Source: Paramacrobiotus metropolitanus | Taxonomy: Eukaryota > Tardigrada > Eutardigrada > Parachela > Macrobiotidae | DNA: 64,000 bases | Direction: 5' to 3' | Assembly: GCF_019649055.1 (NCBI RefSeq) | Contig: NW_026570233.1 | Location: 1,364,001-1,428,000 of the forward strand | Part shown: piece by piece, positions 46,043 through 56,917 of the stretch | Layout of the letters: each line of letters starts with the position of its first letter | Numbering within the stretch: position 1 is the first letter of the stretch | Translations under genes and position numbers: made by a program | The notes under the pieces: generated by a model | Told to the model about the DNA's origin: nothing | The model's database searches: none | Seen by the model: only the letters and a program-made list of their open reading frames with translations

Positions 46043-46388
46043 TGTCAGGAGATCGGCGCCACCGCCCAGGAGTGTGGGTTGAGTGGGTGTCGCACCGACT
46101 CCGATTTCGTGTTCTGTGTGATGCGTTTACGGCCAGAGATTGGCAATGCATGCACATGGCCGACACGTTTGGATTTCATTCTGTTAGATTTTGGCTCGAC
46201 AGCATGGAGACGTCCATGCTGTACGAGATGGCCTTCGATATTTCCGCATGCTAGAGTGACCCTTCGGGGCTGTTTCGATGTTGTGGGTTTCATCCCTTTA
46301 TTAACATCTTTCGATATTAATAAAGCTATCGTTTGTGGCGTCGTTGTTTTCCGTTGCATTCCTATGCAGCGCAGGCATAGCGCTTACA
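46043..46388 (+). repeat. 5' LTR of the gag-only element
   Basis: Starts TGTCAGGAGATCGG, ends GCGCTTACA. Identical to 50215-50560 as far as I can compare. Antisense and sense frames of ~100 codons in it are by-products. Confidence 0.9.
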
Positions 46389-46412
46389 TGGTGGAGATGC
46401 GATTTCGATCCC
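46389..46412 (+). promoter_or_regulatory. Primer-binding site
   Basis: TGGTGGAGATGCGATTTCGA, immediately after the LTR. It begins with TGG as needed to pair with the CCA end of a tRNA and seems to extend through a T-arm-like TTTCGATCC. I cannot name the tRNA. Confidence 0.5.
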
Positions 46413-47763
46413 TGATCCCCCTATCGACGTTCTGTTTCTCTACGCCGAATTTGGATGCGGTGTTTGGTACTGCATGGTATTTTCCCCGATCCCCTACCGA
46501 CGCAACTTCCTAATCCGATTTTGGATGCGGGGTTTTTTTTCCTGCATCGAGCTGACAGTGCGTGTAATCAACCGCGCGCACCAGTCGAATTTCCCTGTAC
46601 GGCCTACCGGATTCCACGCTCATGTAACAGCGCAGTGTGGAGTCACGCCGTATCGCGAACCCGGAAACATCAGCATCGTAACCCGACGCATCGCGGAGGA
46701 CCGGAACTGATTTCTTCTCATCACCAGCCGATAGCTGCCTTCCCCACATATCGGAGGAACTACCAGACCCTGGGCATTCTTCAGTGGAGGAGCAGAAAGG
46801 CGGAATCGAGATCCTGCATCCAAAACGACAGTCGGGAAGCAGCACACCGAACGCACCGCACCGTACATTCGTCACGTCGAGTCAGTGGCAGGTAAGCCAA
46901 TCTGCTGTAGCAGAAAAGCCGAAAATTTCTGAATTAACTTTCAGAATAATTAGCCGAATAATTTTCGAAAGCAATATTGCTTTTATTCTCCGATAAATTG
47001 GCCGAATACAGTAGCTTTCACGAGTTGCTGTGTTCTGGTAATGTCGTACGATAATGCCGTATTTGTATCGACTTCATAGTCGATTCCATCGCCGAAATTC
47101 TATTCTGCAACAGCAGAAAATATTGCCGTATTTCTCAAATATTTTGATAGGATAAACCCACTGAAATTTATCCATGATAACCGGAATTTTGCCGTGCACG
47201 AGAACCATCGAGGTTGTCGTGCATTATCGACCTTGCGTTGTCGATTTGCACTCTGTTATCGAGTGTGCGCCGAAAATTCGAAACCATAATTCATGAGAAT
47301 TACGGAATTATTCTGCCGATTTGTCCGCAATTATCGCCGACTGTAATCATCGGAAATTTTATTACGGAAATTGTGGAAAACTGCGGAATATTGCCATCAA
47401 TACAACTGCGTGTTGTAGCCGATATTTCTGCCCATTAGCCGATTTGATTAAACAAGTTAGTATCGGTAAATTACTGTAATTTATCAGAATTACAGCCGAT
47501 TATTTCCTGATATTTTGCCGATACAATCACAGTAAAAATACCGAGATTAACATGCCGTAAATATTTGAACTTTGCAAGGTCGAATACAGGGTCGACTGCA
47601 GAATATCGCAGTAGATTTTGCCGATCGTTATCAAACACGGAAGTTGCTGCTACCGTGCCTTATCATAGCCGTCTAGTCTCGTTCATTGACATTGCAGTCA
47701 ATTGCAATACGAGTCGTGAACTTCTAGTAACGTAATTAACAATTGTATTCCGATACCGCCGAC

Positions 47764-48615
47764 ATGCAGCGTACACCGTTAAGTAGGGTGAAACAATTCG
47801 CCGCTAATGCGATGAAAAGTGCCGAACGGATTGTTCGCACTCAGCCGATTGATTCTGATAACTTCAGAAATGTTAACCGAGCCGATAGTGCGTCTTGTTC
47901 TTTATCCAGTGACATTATTGCCGACCTGGAACGAAGAATATCAGACCGAGATGAACTGATTCGCGAATTGCAGTGTGAAATAGCACAACTGCGTACAAAA
48001 CTTCGTGAAAAGCCGGAAAATGTAGAAAATTCTACAGGCCGATCTGCGCAAAATGCGACTAGTAATGTCGTTTATATTCCGAAAAGCCGAAAGCACACAA
48101 AATGTGAAGCTAAAAAGCCGAATACCGAGTCGAGTGATGATAACGAAAATCAGCAACCGGCAGTTATTAGCAATAATAATACTGCTAATAATACCGATAT
48201 TAAGCATTCGTTTATTAAGCCGATTGTTAACAATTACCGTAAGCCGAGTCGTGCTCAACAGTGGGCAAATAACATCGGTAAAATATCCGAAATTACCGAT
48301 CTCACACCGTGTCTGAAAAAGACGATGCGAAACAATAGAGTTGCTAGATATTGTCAACATTGTGACATTTCTGGACATTATTATGCCGACTGCTCTTACA
48401 AAGAAGTGCCGCGATCGAATAATCCTGTCTATTTAGCTTATCATGATCCAGTTACTGGAAGCCGCCGCTATGCACGAGATTTCTACCGAAACCGAATAAA
48501 TTCCGCCGAACAGCTGCATTCCAGTCTTAATCCCCCGCGATCCCCGCGGCAACCAGTTATTCACAGTACTGCAGCGTCACCGCTGTTACAGGAGCCGTCT
48601 TGTTGTAACCAATAA
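47764..48615 (+). CDS. Gag-like protein with zinc knuckle
   Basis: About 283 residues from the ATG at 47764. The N-terminal part is followed by a predicted coiled coil (I-I-A-D-L-E-R-R-I-S-D-R-D heptads), an Asn/Ser-rich linker and one CCHC-type knuckle (C-x2-C-x4-H-x4-C with Y-C-Q-H-C-D-I-S-G-H). The segment around the knuckle (R-A-Q-Q-W-A-N before it, P-V-Y-L-A-Y-H-D-P after it) closely matches the gag-pol junction of the large element. The capsid-like central region present there is missing. The frame is intact. Confidence 0.8.
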   Translation: MQRTPLSRVKQFAANAMKSAERIVRTQPIDSDNFRNVNRADSASCSLSSDIIADLERRISDRDELIRELQCEIAQLRTKLREKPENVENSTGRSAQNATSNVVYIPKSRKHTKCEAKKPNTESSDDNENQQPAVISNNNTANNTDIKHSFIKPIVNNYRKPSRAQQWANNIGKISEITDLTPCLKKTMRNNRVARYCQHCDISGHYYADCSYKEVPRSNNPVYLAYHDPVTGSRRYARDFYRNRINSAEQLHSSLNPPRSPRQPVIHSTAASPLLQEPSCCNQ

Positions 48616-50214
48616 AAATATATGCCGATAGTTAATATTTTCCCGATACCCGTGGCATCCGCCACGTGCTATCTTAACTGTACCGTTCACCGCCTACTAT
48701 TACGTTTTAAATGCTTTGGAAGATTGCCGGTAATTCGAATGATGTCGACCGACGTGATTATTCGCCATTTGATGCTTAAGTCATTTGGATTAGATTCAAA
48801 CCGACATGATCGTGCAACTAAATCGAATCTCTAATTAAGCGAATTAAATGCTAGACATTCGAAACCCGTGCGAAAATGTCCGAAAATTCTAGATAAATGA
48901 TTTATAACAGCAATTGTCAAGTATCTACCGATCGATAATTTGTCGGATTATAAGTAAGAAAGCCGTTGCAGTTAAAGCTGATCCTGTTCAGTGGTGAACC
49001 GCACAATTCTAATTTACTATCGGAAAGATTTTTGCTAATATCGGTATAATCGAAAGTAGGTAAAACGCTAAAATGTTCCTGTAGCTTGCAGTGAAGCCAG
49101 TTACTTGTATGCTATTTTAAATTGCTGTAATTTCTGGAATTACGTCTGTTTTTTCGACTGACAGGCGTTGTCAAGAGATCTCGTACCTTTGCCGCAGTAA
49201 CATAGCAAGCCGATAATTACCGATAATTTAATAAACAGCTAAATCATTACAGCCGGCGCGATATGGCAATTTTTAATTGAGTGGTCCATACCTCTCGTAT
49301 TAATAAAATCCCCACTAATGTGGTGGTCCGTACCTGCTAATAATACCGAATTAGTACCGACAAAACCGACAAATACCGATAAAAACCCTTACTATTTTTG
49401 AGGTTCGTAGCTCTGGCCGGTAAACCCCCACCGTCGTTGTGGTCCGTACTCTTGCCGATTACCGTAATAATCCCCACTAAAAATTGTGGTCCGGCATTCT
49501 CGCATTAATTGTGAGAATCTTAAGCCGAATTAATCGTCGAATAATTACAAAATATTAGCCGCTTACTATAAAGTACCACAGTAAGATACCGTATTATGTA
49601 GCCGAAAACTTCCCCTTGAAATTGTGGTCTGAACCTTTGGATTAATTTGACCATTAAAATGCCGATAAATTGTCGATAATAATTTAGAATTATTATCTTG
49701 CCGACTTATAGCCGAATAAATCTTTAATTTATTGAAATCAATAAGTGTAATTTAATTGTAGACCGAATGAAGCCGATGCCGATCATTGTTATCCTTGCGA
49801 TAACAATACGAACCGCCGGGCAATATGCCAGATGATTTGTTTATCGAATTGCCGACCCTGCCATATGGCGATCGATGATGCCGAATTTTTCACAAGATTG
49901 TGGAAGAAGCCGACACGATCTGTGTTTTCCGAACTTATCAGTGAAACGCTGTGTTATCGCTGCCGCCGTTTCAGCCGACTATCCTGCTACTGCTGACACT
50001 GACGTTGACATGGTGCCGGATGCGAGTGCTGAATAATCGGATGCCGAGCTTTGGAGGACAAGAGATTCTCCAGAATGGAACGCACCAGTGCAATACTTTC
50101 ATTAGCGTTTGTTTTATTAATACTATAGAATATGCCGCCATGTTGGGCCGCATTTTCATTTTGTTTATTGCTGTGCTGTAGCCTCGAGGGACCTCGGCGT
50201 CCCGCCCCGTGGCA
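48616..50214 (+). other. Non-coding 3' interior of the gag-only element
   Basis: No pol sequence. Around 49270-49640 there are four or five diverged copies of a 65-75-bp unit with TCCCCACTAA ... GTGGTCCGTACC. The right end carries the CCTCGAGGGACCTCGGCG block before the 3' LTR. Confidence 0.6.
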
Positions 50215-50560
50215 TGTCAGGAGATCGGCGCCACCGCCCAGGAGTGTGGGTTGAGTGGGTGTCGCACCGACTCCGATTTCGTGTTCTGTGTGATGCGTTT
50301 ACGGCCAGAGATTGGCAATGCATGCACATGGCCGACACGTTTGGATTTCATTCTGTTAGATTTTGGCTCGACAGCATGGAGACGTCCATGCTGTACGAGA
50401 TGGCCTTCGATATTTCCGCATGCTAGAGTGACCCTTCGGGGCTGTTTCGATGTTGTGGGTTTCATCCCTTTATTAACATCTTTCGATATTAATAAAGCTA
50501 TCGTTTGTGGCGTCGTTGTTTTCCGTTGCATTCCTATGCAGCGCAGGCATAGCGCTTACA
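50215..50560 (+). repeat. 3' LTR of the gag-only element
   Basis: Direct repeat of 46043-46388, with the same termini. Followed by ACTGCAAA, which does not match the left flank. Confidence 0.9.
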
Positions 50561-50578
50561 ACTGCAAAAAAATTTCAT

Positions 50579-50930
50579 TTTACAATTTTCTTTCGGCATT
50601 GCAGCAAGTTTTTGAATAAATTCAGGAGGCTCGTTGCCCAGGCCAATGGAAACACCGCACTGTTATATAAATCATTCTCTTTCCAGTGACTAAGTAAGCG
50701 GAGTATGGTAAGAAGTAAGAAGCGGGGTAAGGTTGATGGCTTTCGAATTCGCTTCGAAAGTTTCGTTGTTTGTAACTGCTGCTGCTGCAGATCGTTTCTC
50801 AAGTACGACTGTTCCAATGTACAAATCTACGCATACGGCGTCCCACACCAATTGTTTTCTTCCCGGAATGGTGGAGATTAAGTCGTTTTCCCCCCACTGC
50901 ATATCGGTTTCCTTACACAACAAAATTCCT
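50579..50930 (-). pseudogene. Remnant of the repeat-associated K-x-L-V-W-D frame, longer copy
   Basis: Read on the minus strand, G-R-K-Q-L-V-W-D-A-V-C-V-D is followed by an alanine-rich R-S-A-A-A-A-V and, in another frame, by Q-C-G-V-S-I-G-L-G-N. The order is that of the family seen at 33065, with at least one frameshift. The gag-only LTR element ends just next to it. Confidence 0.4.
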
Positions 50931-50978
50931 GCCGCAAAATTATCTCATTCGCAAACACAGTAAACTTTCACATCCTAA

Positions 50979-51332
50979 CTACAACTGTTTTATTTTACAA
51001 ACACGTTTTACTATAGAGATCAAGCAACGCTCCATTAAAAATCCGCCCTCCCCAATATAAAAGAGTATACCACGTGGGATCGTAAAGCAGAAGTCAATGG
51101 CGAATCTTGCTTGGTTGTCGTTCAGCAGAGCTTGTCCTCCAGCATTAGAATTCATAGATTTTTCCAGTGCTTGGTAAGAGGAACCGACGCTATAATGGAT
51201 TATGTTATGATGCAACTTAGTCTCACGATAGAAGCACGTCATTTTGTAAACCACTGAACCAAACCACGTCAAATTAACAACGCGCTCTATTGAAAAAAAA
51301 GAAAACTGATTCGAAATTACGGTACTCTGCAA
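50979..51332 (-). other. Possible laminin-G-like exon
   Basis: A 117-codon open stretch containing R-F-A-I-D-F-C-F-T-I-P-R-G-I-L-F-Y-I-G-E, which resembles the second strand region of laminin G domains (F-x-F-R-T-x2-P-x-G-L-L-x-Y). It may be one exon of a larger gene now separated by the retroelements. Weak support. Confidence 0.25.
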
Positions 51333-51596
51333 CCTTATGCAACGCTAAGATTAAAGCTAACAATTATGTTTGCGCATTTTGCAAATCCATTCTGATATGG
51401 AGGGCTGGGATAACCGGTGACTCACCCTTTCTAACAAAACTAGTTGCTCTGCCTCCAAGAATTCAGCATTTTGCACACAAATGTCAGCAGCGGTGGCAGT
51501 TGTTACGGTTTTCAGCATGGTAATTGCCGTCGCGCACACTAAGATTGTCGTCGTGTATCCATGAAATAAAGAGAGGAACATAAAAACAATACCTGC

Positions 51597-51925
51597 TGTT
51601 GGAGCTGTGCCTGCGCTACGCAGAAACGTGGCGGAAAGCACACACCAAAACGAATAAAATTGGCACAATTTTAAAATAATCGCACATGACAACACAAAAT
51701 CTATCGGAATGACAATGACAAAGGAAAAAGGAACAAAACAGCGAACAAATCTCTATCCATCGTTGACGAGGATTATTCCGAAACAATCGAGATGCGCACA
51801 CGACCACCGCTCGACGAAGACTGACTGTACGGCTCTGCCAAAGGCAGACACGATCGACGATTCAGCGAAGCTGAATCCACGAAACCACACCCACATCCCT
51901 GACGCACACACTCGCGGCTCTAACA
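51597..51925 (-). repeat. 3' LTR of the large element
   Basis: On the minus strand it starts TGTTAGAGCCGCGAG and ends GCGCAGGCACAGCTCCAACA. Ends and position were set by comparison with the gag-only element's LTR (same GCGCAGGCA near the end, TG...CA) and by the shared block upstream. The 5' LTR lies outside the window, so identity cannot be measured. Confidence 0.7.
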
Positions 51926-51960
51926 TGCCACGGGACGGGAATCCGAGGTCTCTCGAGGAT
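51926..51960 (-). promoter_or_regulatory. Polypurine-tract region
   Basis: CTCGAGAGACCTCGG followed by CCCGTCCCGTGGCA just before the LTR. It is nearly the same as the sequence before the 3' LTR of the gag-only element, and conserved between elements whose other non-coding parts differ. It is not strongly purine-rich. Confidence 0.5.
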
Positions 51961-52278
51961 CCATCCAAGTTACCAGAAAATGAAACAAAGTAATGTCGAA
52001 GTATTAGAGAAAAACATGTGCCATTTAGTGCCATTTTTTATCGAAAAATAAAGTTAATAAAAATCCAAAAATCACATCGAAATGCAATCAAATTCTATCG
52101 GAATGAGCAATTAAAAAAACTTTGGTTAATTAAAAGATCCAATTCCGGAGATCCACTCCAATCCAACATACGCATTGCTGCGTCGGTTCACATCCAACAT
52201 ACGCATAGCTGCGTCGATCCGTCGTTACTTCGATCCATCATCATTTGCCACTTCCAACGCTTCCTTGACGGACAACGT

Positions 52279-54616
52279 TTAAGTTTCCATTTCTACGTTC
52301 GGGTGTACAACTGTAAAATCAGACAACTGCCCCACGTTTCCATTACGGTACATCACCACATCAGGTCGACTTTGAGTTGTCAAGTCGTGCAGCGTTCCAT
52401 CCGGATTAAACACGCGAATATATCCGTCGTAAAACTTGCAGTAATGCAATTCCTTCTTTTGTGCCAAGGTTTCGACTTCAGGTAAGTCTTCGCCGTTTCG
52501 CAAACGTCGCAACACATCCTGTGCCATATCGTCAGACACTTCCATTTCTTCCAACAATCTCGCTTCTCGTTCGGTCGGCATAATATGATCGCCATTCGAG
52601 TCACCAACTAGCTGCTCATGTGACTGAACATCCATCGACGCTGCATTCAGTACGGTCGAATCCACACTCGTACTGTTCGGCGGAATTTCCACAATTCCCA
52701 CTGGATCAAGTCCAGAATTCTGTTTCGGCTGTGTCTGCGATTTATCAGCAGACACACCTCCCGCAGGAGTTTTTTCGATCACCGGTAAAACAGTGTTCGC
52801 TCGCTTCGTTCGTGACGTACTAGCGTTCGAAGAATCGGCCAAGGTTTTGCGTTTGCTAGCCAATCCTTTATCGTATTCCTCCTGTCGAGTCTTCAACCGC
52901 TTAATATTATCGTAAACACCATCGAAGTGTCCATTATATTCAGGTTCGATACTCGTATTCGATTCTTCAGACAAGGAAATAATTCGAGACAAATACTTCG
53001 CTTCCATAAATTCGAACTGTTGTTTACCCATCTCCTTAATTACATCGGTGAGCAATGGGTAATCGGCAATATTTCGATACAGAGTATTATGGGCTGAATA
53101 ACAACCCAATCGAGCTGCAATCATCATGACTACAGCTTTCTTATATCCGGTATTCGGTCGAATATCTTCCCATTTAATCGGCTTCGAATTAATTCGCTTA
53201 TACACGCCACTACAGACCTTGCATAAAAACCAGAATTTAGCAGGATCGGCGTCCGGCAGGGCAAACTGAAGTAAGAAGTACTCGGCGTTGGCATTCCCAA
53301 CAATTCGAAATTGCGAAATTAATTCGTAATTCACAGTCAAAATCGGTTCGAGTAATCGGGTCGGATCTAGCACTGAAGGTAAGTTGTTTCGACGCTGCGT
53401 ATCGTAACGGCGACGTTCCAATATTCGATAAAAATTCACTGGGCCATAATTCAAGTTTCGAATACGTTCAGGTAAGTCAATCATTCGAAAAATTTCGATA
53501 AACTCATGGATCATAATTTTAATGGAATTACGATCAGGTTGTGTCGAGGCTCCAGTGACTTCCACAACTTTGTCGACGTAATTCTCAATATTGCGCAGAA
53601 TGATCGTTACGTCTTTTCGAACGTTCTTAAAGTCAACTTCGTTGCGTCGAATAACTGAAGAATCTGTACGAATATTCGTATTCTGCCACGTTCGATTGCT
53701 GGCATGCAGCTGATTCTGCAAATTATCAGAATTACCACACGAATCGTTCACGTTATTCGAATTATTATTAAAATTAGCCACAACATGTGTACGAGACTGA
53801 TTTTCTACATCGTACGTCGTTCGATTACGCTGTTTATTATTTCCGCTCGAATTTGACTCGGTAAGCAATAATTCACTCACCCGATCGGTCATATCATTAT
53901 TAATCGACGCATCCATCATTCTTTGAAGGCGATGTTTGCTATCTTTCGGCCAAGGGCATGGCATCACCATCTTCGACACTGGATCGTACTTGAAACATCC
54001 AGCCGGCAGACTGTTGGTGATATTTTGCATTTCATCTTGCGATAGGGTTCCGGGTGGCACAGACAACGCGGTTCCAGTTGTGAAACGCTGTCCCGTCTGC
54101 GCTGGCGTCGGTGACTGTCGATAATAAAACTGATTCGGCACGTTCGGTTGTTGCATCGGCAACACAGGAAAAATTGGCTGCTGCGCTGGTGGCAACATTC
54201 GCTGCAGCATGGTAGGGTTCACCACGCTGTTCGATGGATTAATAAATCCATAATTCTGCTTATTTGGCGCATTAGGTACGATCGGCTGAGGAATCTGTGG
54301 AATCGGCTGATTAGCCACATCGATAAAATCAGGGTCGATAACCGTAGCCCATTCGTCTCGAGCACCGGCTTCGGCGATGAATTTTCGAACTGCCATCTTC
54401 ATTCCGGCCAACTGATTCGGTACGTTCTGCAATAATTTGGTAAGCATCGACGTTCCTGTACAGCACTTCGCCATACAATCTCGGAGTGACGGTCGACGGA
54501 TGCATAAGTCGGAAATTCTTCCCAAGGAGACATTCGACACATTTTCGTTCGTTGGTGTTCAATGCGCGTCGCATACAATCGGAAACCGGTTCGGGGTTGC
54601 GCATATTCGAATACAT
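52279..54616 (-). CDS. Large element, extra frame C (unknown protein, ~780 residues, one frameshift)
   Basis: The ATG at 54616 follows a splice-acceptor-like TTCCAG by two bases. The first ~30 codons (with K-C-V-E-C) are in one frame; the remaining 753 codons, open from about 54540 to 52279, are in another, so one frameshift lies near 54520. Parts in order: a short Cys-containing N-terminus, a Pro/Gln/Asn-rich stretch, a well-ordered helical centre (about residues 300-540, with F-W-F-L-C-K-V-C-S and W-E-D-I-R-P-N-T), then an acidic, low-complexity part and a C-terminal E-L-H-Y-C-K-F-Y-D-G-Y-I. It has no signal peptide or membrane span, so it is not an envelope. I recognise no family. Confidence 0.7.
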
Positions 54617-54620
54617 ATCT
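54617..54620 (-). promoter_or_regulatory. Probable splice acceptor before frame C
   Basis: Minus-strand TTTTTCGATTCCAG then ATATG: a pyrimidine run, CAG, and the start codon two bases later. It has the same layout as the site before frame B, suggesting that both frames are made from spliced subgenomic RNAs. Confidence 0.5.
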
Positions 54621-54768
54621 GGAATCGAAAAATAATAATATTAAATTTATACGAGTCATTCGGAAATGCGGTGTAATTGCATCGTAACGATATTTATAAG
54701 TATTATTATTAACTATTTAATCGAAATTCTATAAATTTATTACTCGATAATACGCTATGATTTTCAAT

Positions 54769-56733
54769 TTAGTTTTGCCAAATTTTCCAACATGCTCCAC
54801 GATGAGGATTATCGATTACTACAATTCGAGGGTCATCATACATTCGGGCGATCGCTAAGGTAATATTAAGTTCGGTTACGTCAGCAAAGTCGCTGCGCAC
54901 AACTACTGTATAATTAATAATCTGGTCTGGCGTGCTGCCATCCGGATCATCGATTGCACGAACAATATGTAGTACGACACAATTCCAATCTTCCAGAGTG
55001 TTAGGTCTGAAATAAACTCTGAATGTTCGAAGAAAAGAACGATAAGTAGTCGCGGGATAAAAAGCTGGTCGCTGACGTCGATTATAAATGCGCACTAATC
55101 GACGTTCTTCATACGATCGTTGAATTACAGGATATATCGCATGAACAGGATATCGCCTATTTAATCGATCGCTTATACGTTCGGCAGTGGGTTCCAGACC
55201 ACTCTCCTCAAGCTGTTTAATTTCGTACGAGATTTCTTCTACTGTAGGTTCTGGGCGGGAAACACGGACTTCCGGTGTCACCTGTCTAATCAAAGCATTA
55301 ATTCGAGAACGATTAGTTTCAGCAATTGCATATCGATCATTCTCACACGGTACGACTTCACCATCGGTAACTAGCGTTCGTATTGCAGTTACTATGTTCG
55401 TATGTACTCCAACAGGATCGATAATTTCCAAGGTAAAAACATTCTTAATATAGCGTACGATTTCTTTGATTGTCGATCCACGCATATCGTGAATTACACG
55501 AATCGCTAAAACAACTGCACGCTGAAAAGTGTTCGCATCGTAGAGACGGATATGTTCGTAACGCCTACGATGAATACGCGCTTCAACGTATGAAATTTTC
55601 TTTGTCCAACCGATATAAATTTCGAGAAATATTCCACGAGTAACTCCAGTTTGAATTGCATCGTAATACTCGGTCCATTTAATCGTTTTACTTCGCATTA
55701 TCGTTCGATACCGCTGAAATAAATGCGCAAAAGCCGCCGCTTTATGCACATCATTCGACTCATCTAAAATCTGTACGGTCATATTAATCATTTTATCTTT
55801 ATCGGTTAAATTCGATTTATTCGATTTGTCATCTTCACTCGGAGTCGTACTTGTAACCGCGTTTTTTCTCGGTGAACTTTTTTCGTCATTTTCGATACCA
55901 TATGATGCTGTTATCCTATCTAAATTTTCTTGCGATATGCCATAACGCTCACGCAATATTCGATTTACTGTGTCGATACGGGTTTCTTCTTGAGTCTTAT
56001 TCTGTTCGACTAAATTATCCTGCGGAGAGGTACGTGATCCCGATGATTGCGGGGAGTTTTTGGGAACACTACGACTACGATCGGTAATATCTAAATCCTG
56101 TTCGGTGGCGCCATAGCGCTCTCGCAATATCTGATTCGTTCGATTACGGGCGGCTATAAGCCGTGCATTATTATCAGTATTCGACGATCCAGGCACTGGC
56201 TGCGGCGCCGGTGCCGGGGTCATTGGCCTAGCGATCGACTGCCAAGTTTGGGGATTTACCATTCGAAATCGATTCGGCTGACGACGCTATCCAGAAGTTG
56301 GAAATAGTCGACAAGTTAACGCTCTATTCGATAAACGTCCACCATGTTGAGACTGATTTGGTAAGCGACCACCATGTTGGAATGTGCTCGGTAAAGAATC
56401 ACCACCATGTTGGCCTTCTTTCGTTAAACAACCACCACCATGCTGGGACTGGTCGGATGAACGGTCACCACCATGTTGGAGCTGTCTCTGTTGTGATTGT
56501 TCGACTCGATTCTGACTCGACGATGGTTCGACTATCGGTTCGTGATTATGCGTTTCATTATCGATAATCGTTACAGGTTCAGTCTGAGCATACTTAGATA
56601 CTCGAATCGGTTCATTTAAATCAATTTCAACTAAAGACTGTTCGACATTACTGTTCGGCGTCGGCAGGCTAAACGATTGATTACCTTGTCCGACCGATCG
56701 ATAAGGAGGCTGGTTTCGAATATTTCGATCCAT
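54769..56733 (-). CDS. Large element, extra frame B (winged-helix/H15-like protein, one internal stop)
   Basis: 655 codons from the ATG at 56733, interrupted by one in-frame TAG at 56289-56287. The N-terminal part has acidic segments and five Q-H-G-G repeats coded by a ~35-bp minisatellite. After the stop, counting from the Met at 56262, there is a repeated I-L-R-E-R-Y-G motif (residues 45-51 and 102-108). Three compact modules follow. Residues ~247-312 (V-L-A-I-x3-H-D-x-R-G-S-T-x2-E-I ... G-E-V-V) and ~424-496 (V-x3-I-V-R-A-I-x4-G-S-T-x2-Q-I-I) resemble the linker-histone H15 winged helix. Residues ~340-395 look like a plain winged helix (E-P-T-A-E-R-I). A DNA- or chromatin-binding role is likely. 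I know of no LTR element described with such a protein, but have not searched. Confidence 0.65.
56334..56480 (-). repeat. Q-H-G-G minisatellite inside frame B
   Basis: Five copies of CCACCATG[T/C]TGG (plus strand) spaced about 33-36 bp, in frame with each other, giving Q-H-G-G in the protein. Confidence 0.8.
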
Positions 56734-56737
56734 ATCT
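56734..56737 (-). promoter_or_regulatory. Probable splice acceptor before frame B
   Basis: Minus-strand TTTTTGCACTTTGCAG then ATATG. It lies about 180 bases after the integrase stop, where a spliced RNA for the next frame would be expected. Confidence 0.5.
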
Positions 56738-56917
56738 GCAAAGTGCAAAAATGAATACTTCGGCGTTTTTGCTTATCGATTAAATTCGGAGTATCGACAC
56801 CTAAATTATTTAGAAAATGTGACGGTATAACGGTATCGACACCTATAAATAATTAGACATGCGGGGTATGCATCGAATACTATTATGTTACAATACACGT
56901 GTAGTACGAACATGCAC

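Larger units (their letters stand above)
46043..50560 (+). mobile_element. Non-autonomous gag-only LTR retrotransposon
   Basis: 346-bp direct repeats at 46043-46388 and 50215-50560 show no differences that I can find, and both have TG...CA ends. A primer-binding-like TGGTGGAGATGCG starts directly after the 5' LTR. The interior encodes only a Gag-type protein; no protease, RT or integrase is present. A block before the 3' LTR (CCTCGAG.GACCTCGG...CCCGTGGCA) is shared with the large element at 51597, as are the zinc knuckle and the LTR 3' end (GCGCAGGCA.AGC). So it is probably mobilised by that family. Flanks show no target duplication. Long internal non-coding parts are dense in GCCGA/GCCGT. 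Confidence 0.88.

Noticed and set aside
46045-46359. 104-codon minus-strand frame inside the LTR, repeated at 50217-50531
   Set aside because: Antisense of the LTR; duplicated because LTRs are.
52279-56733. Envelope gene of an endogenous retrovirus
   Set aside because: Neither frame has a signal peptide, membrane span, cleavage site or fusion-peptide-like stretch.
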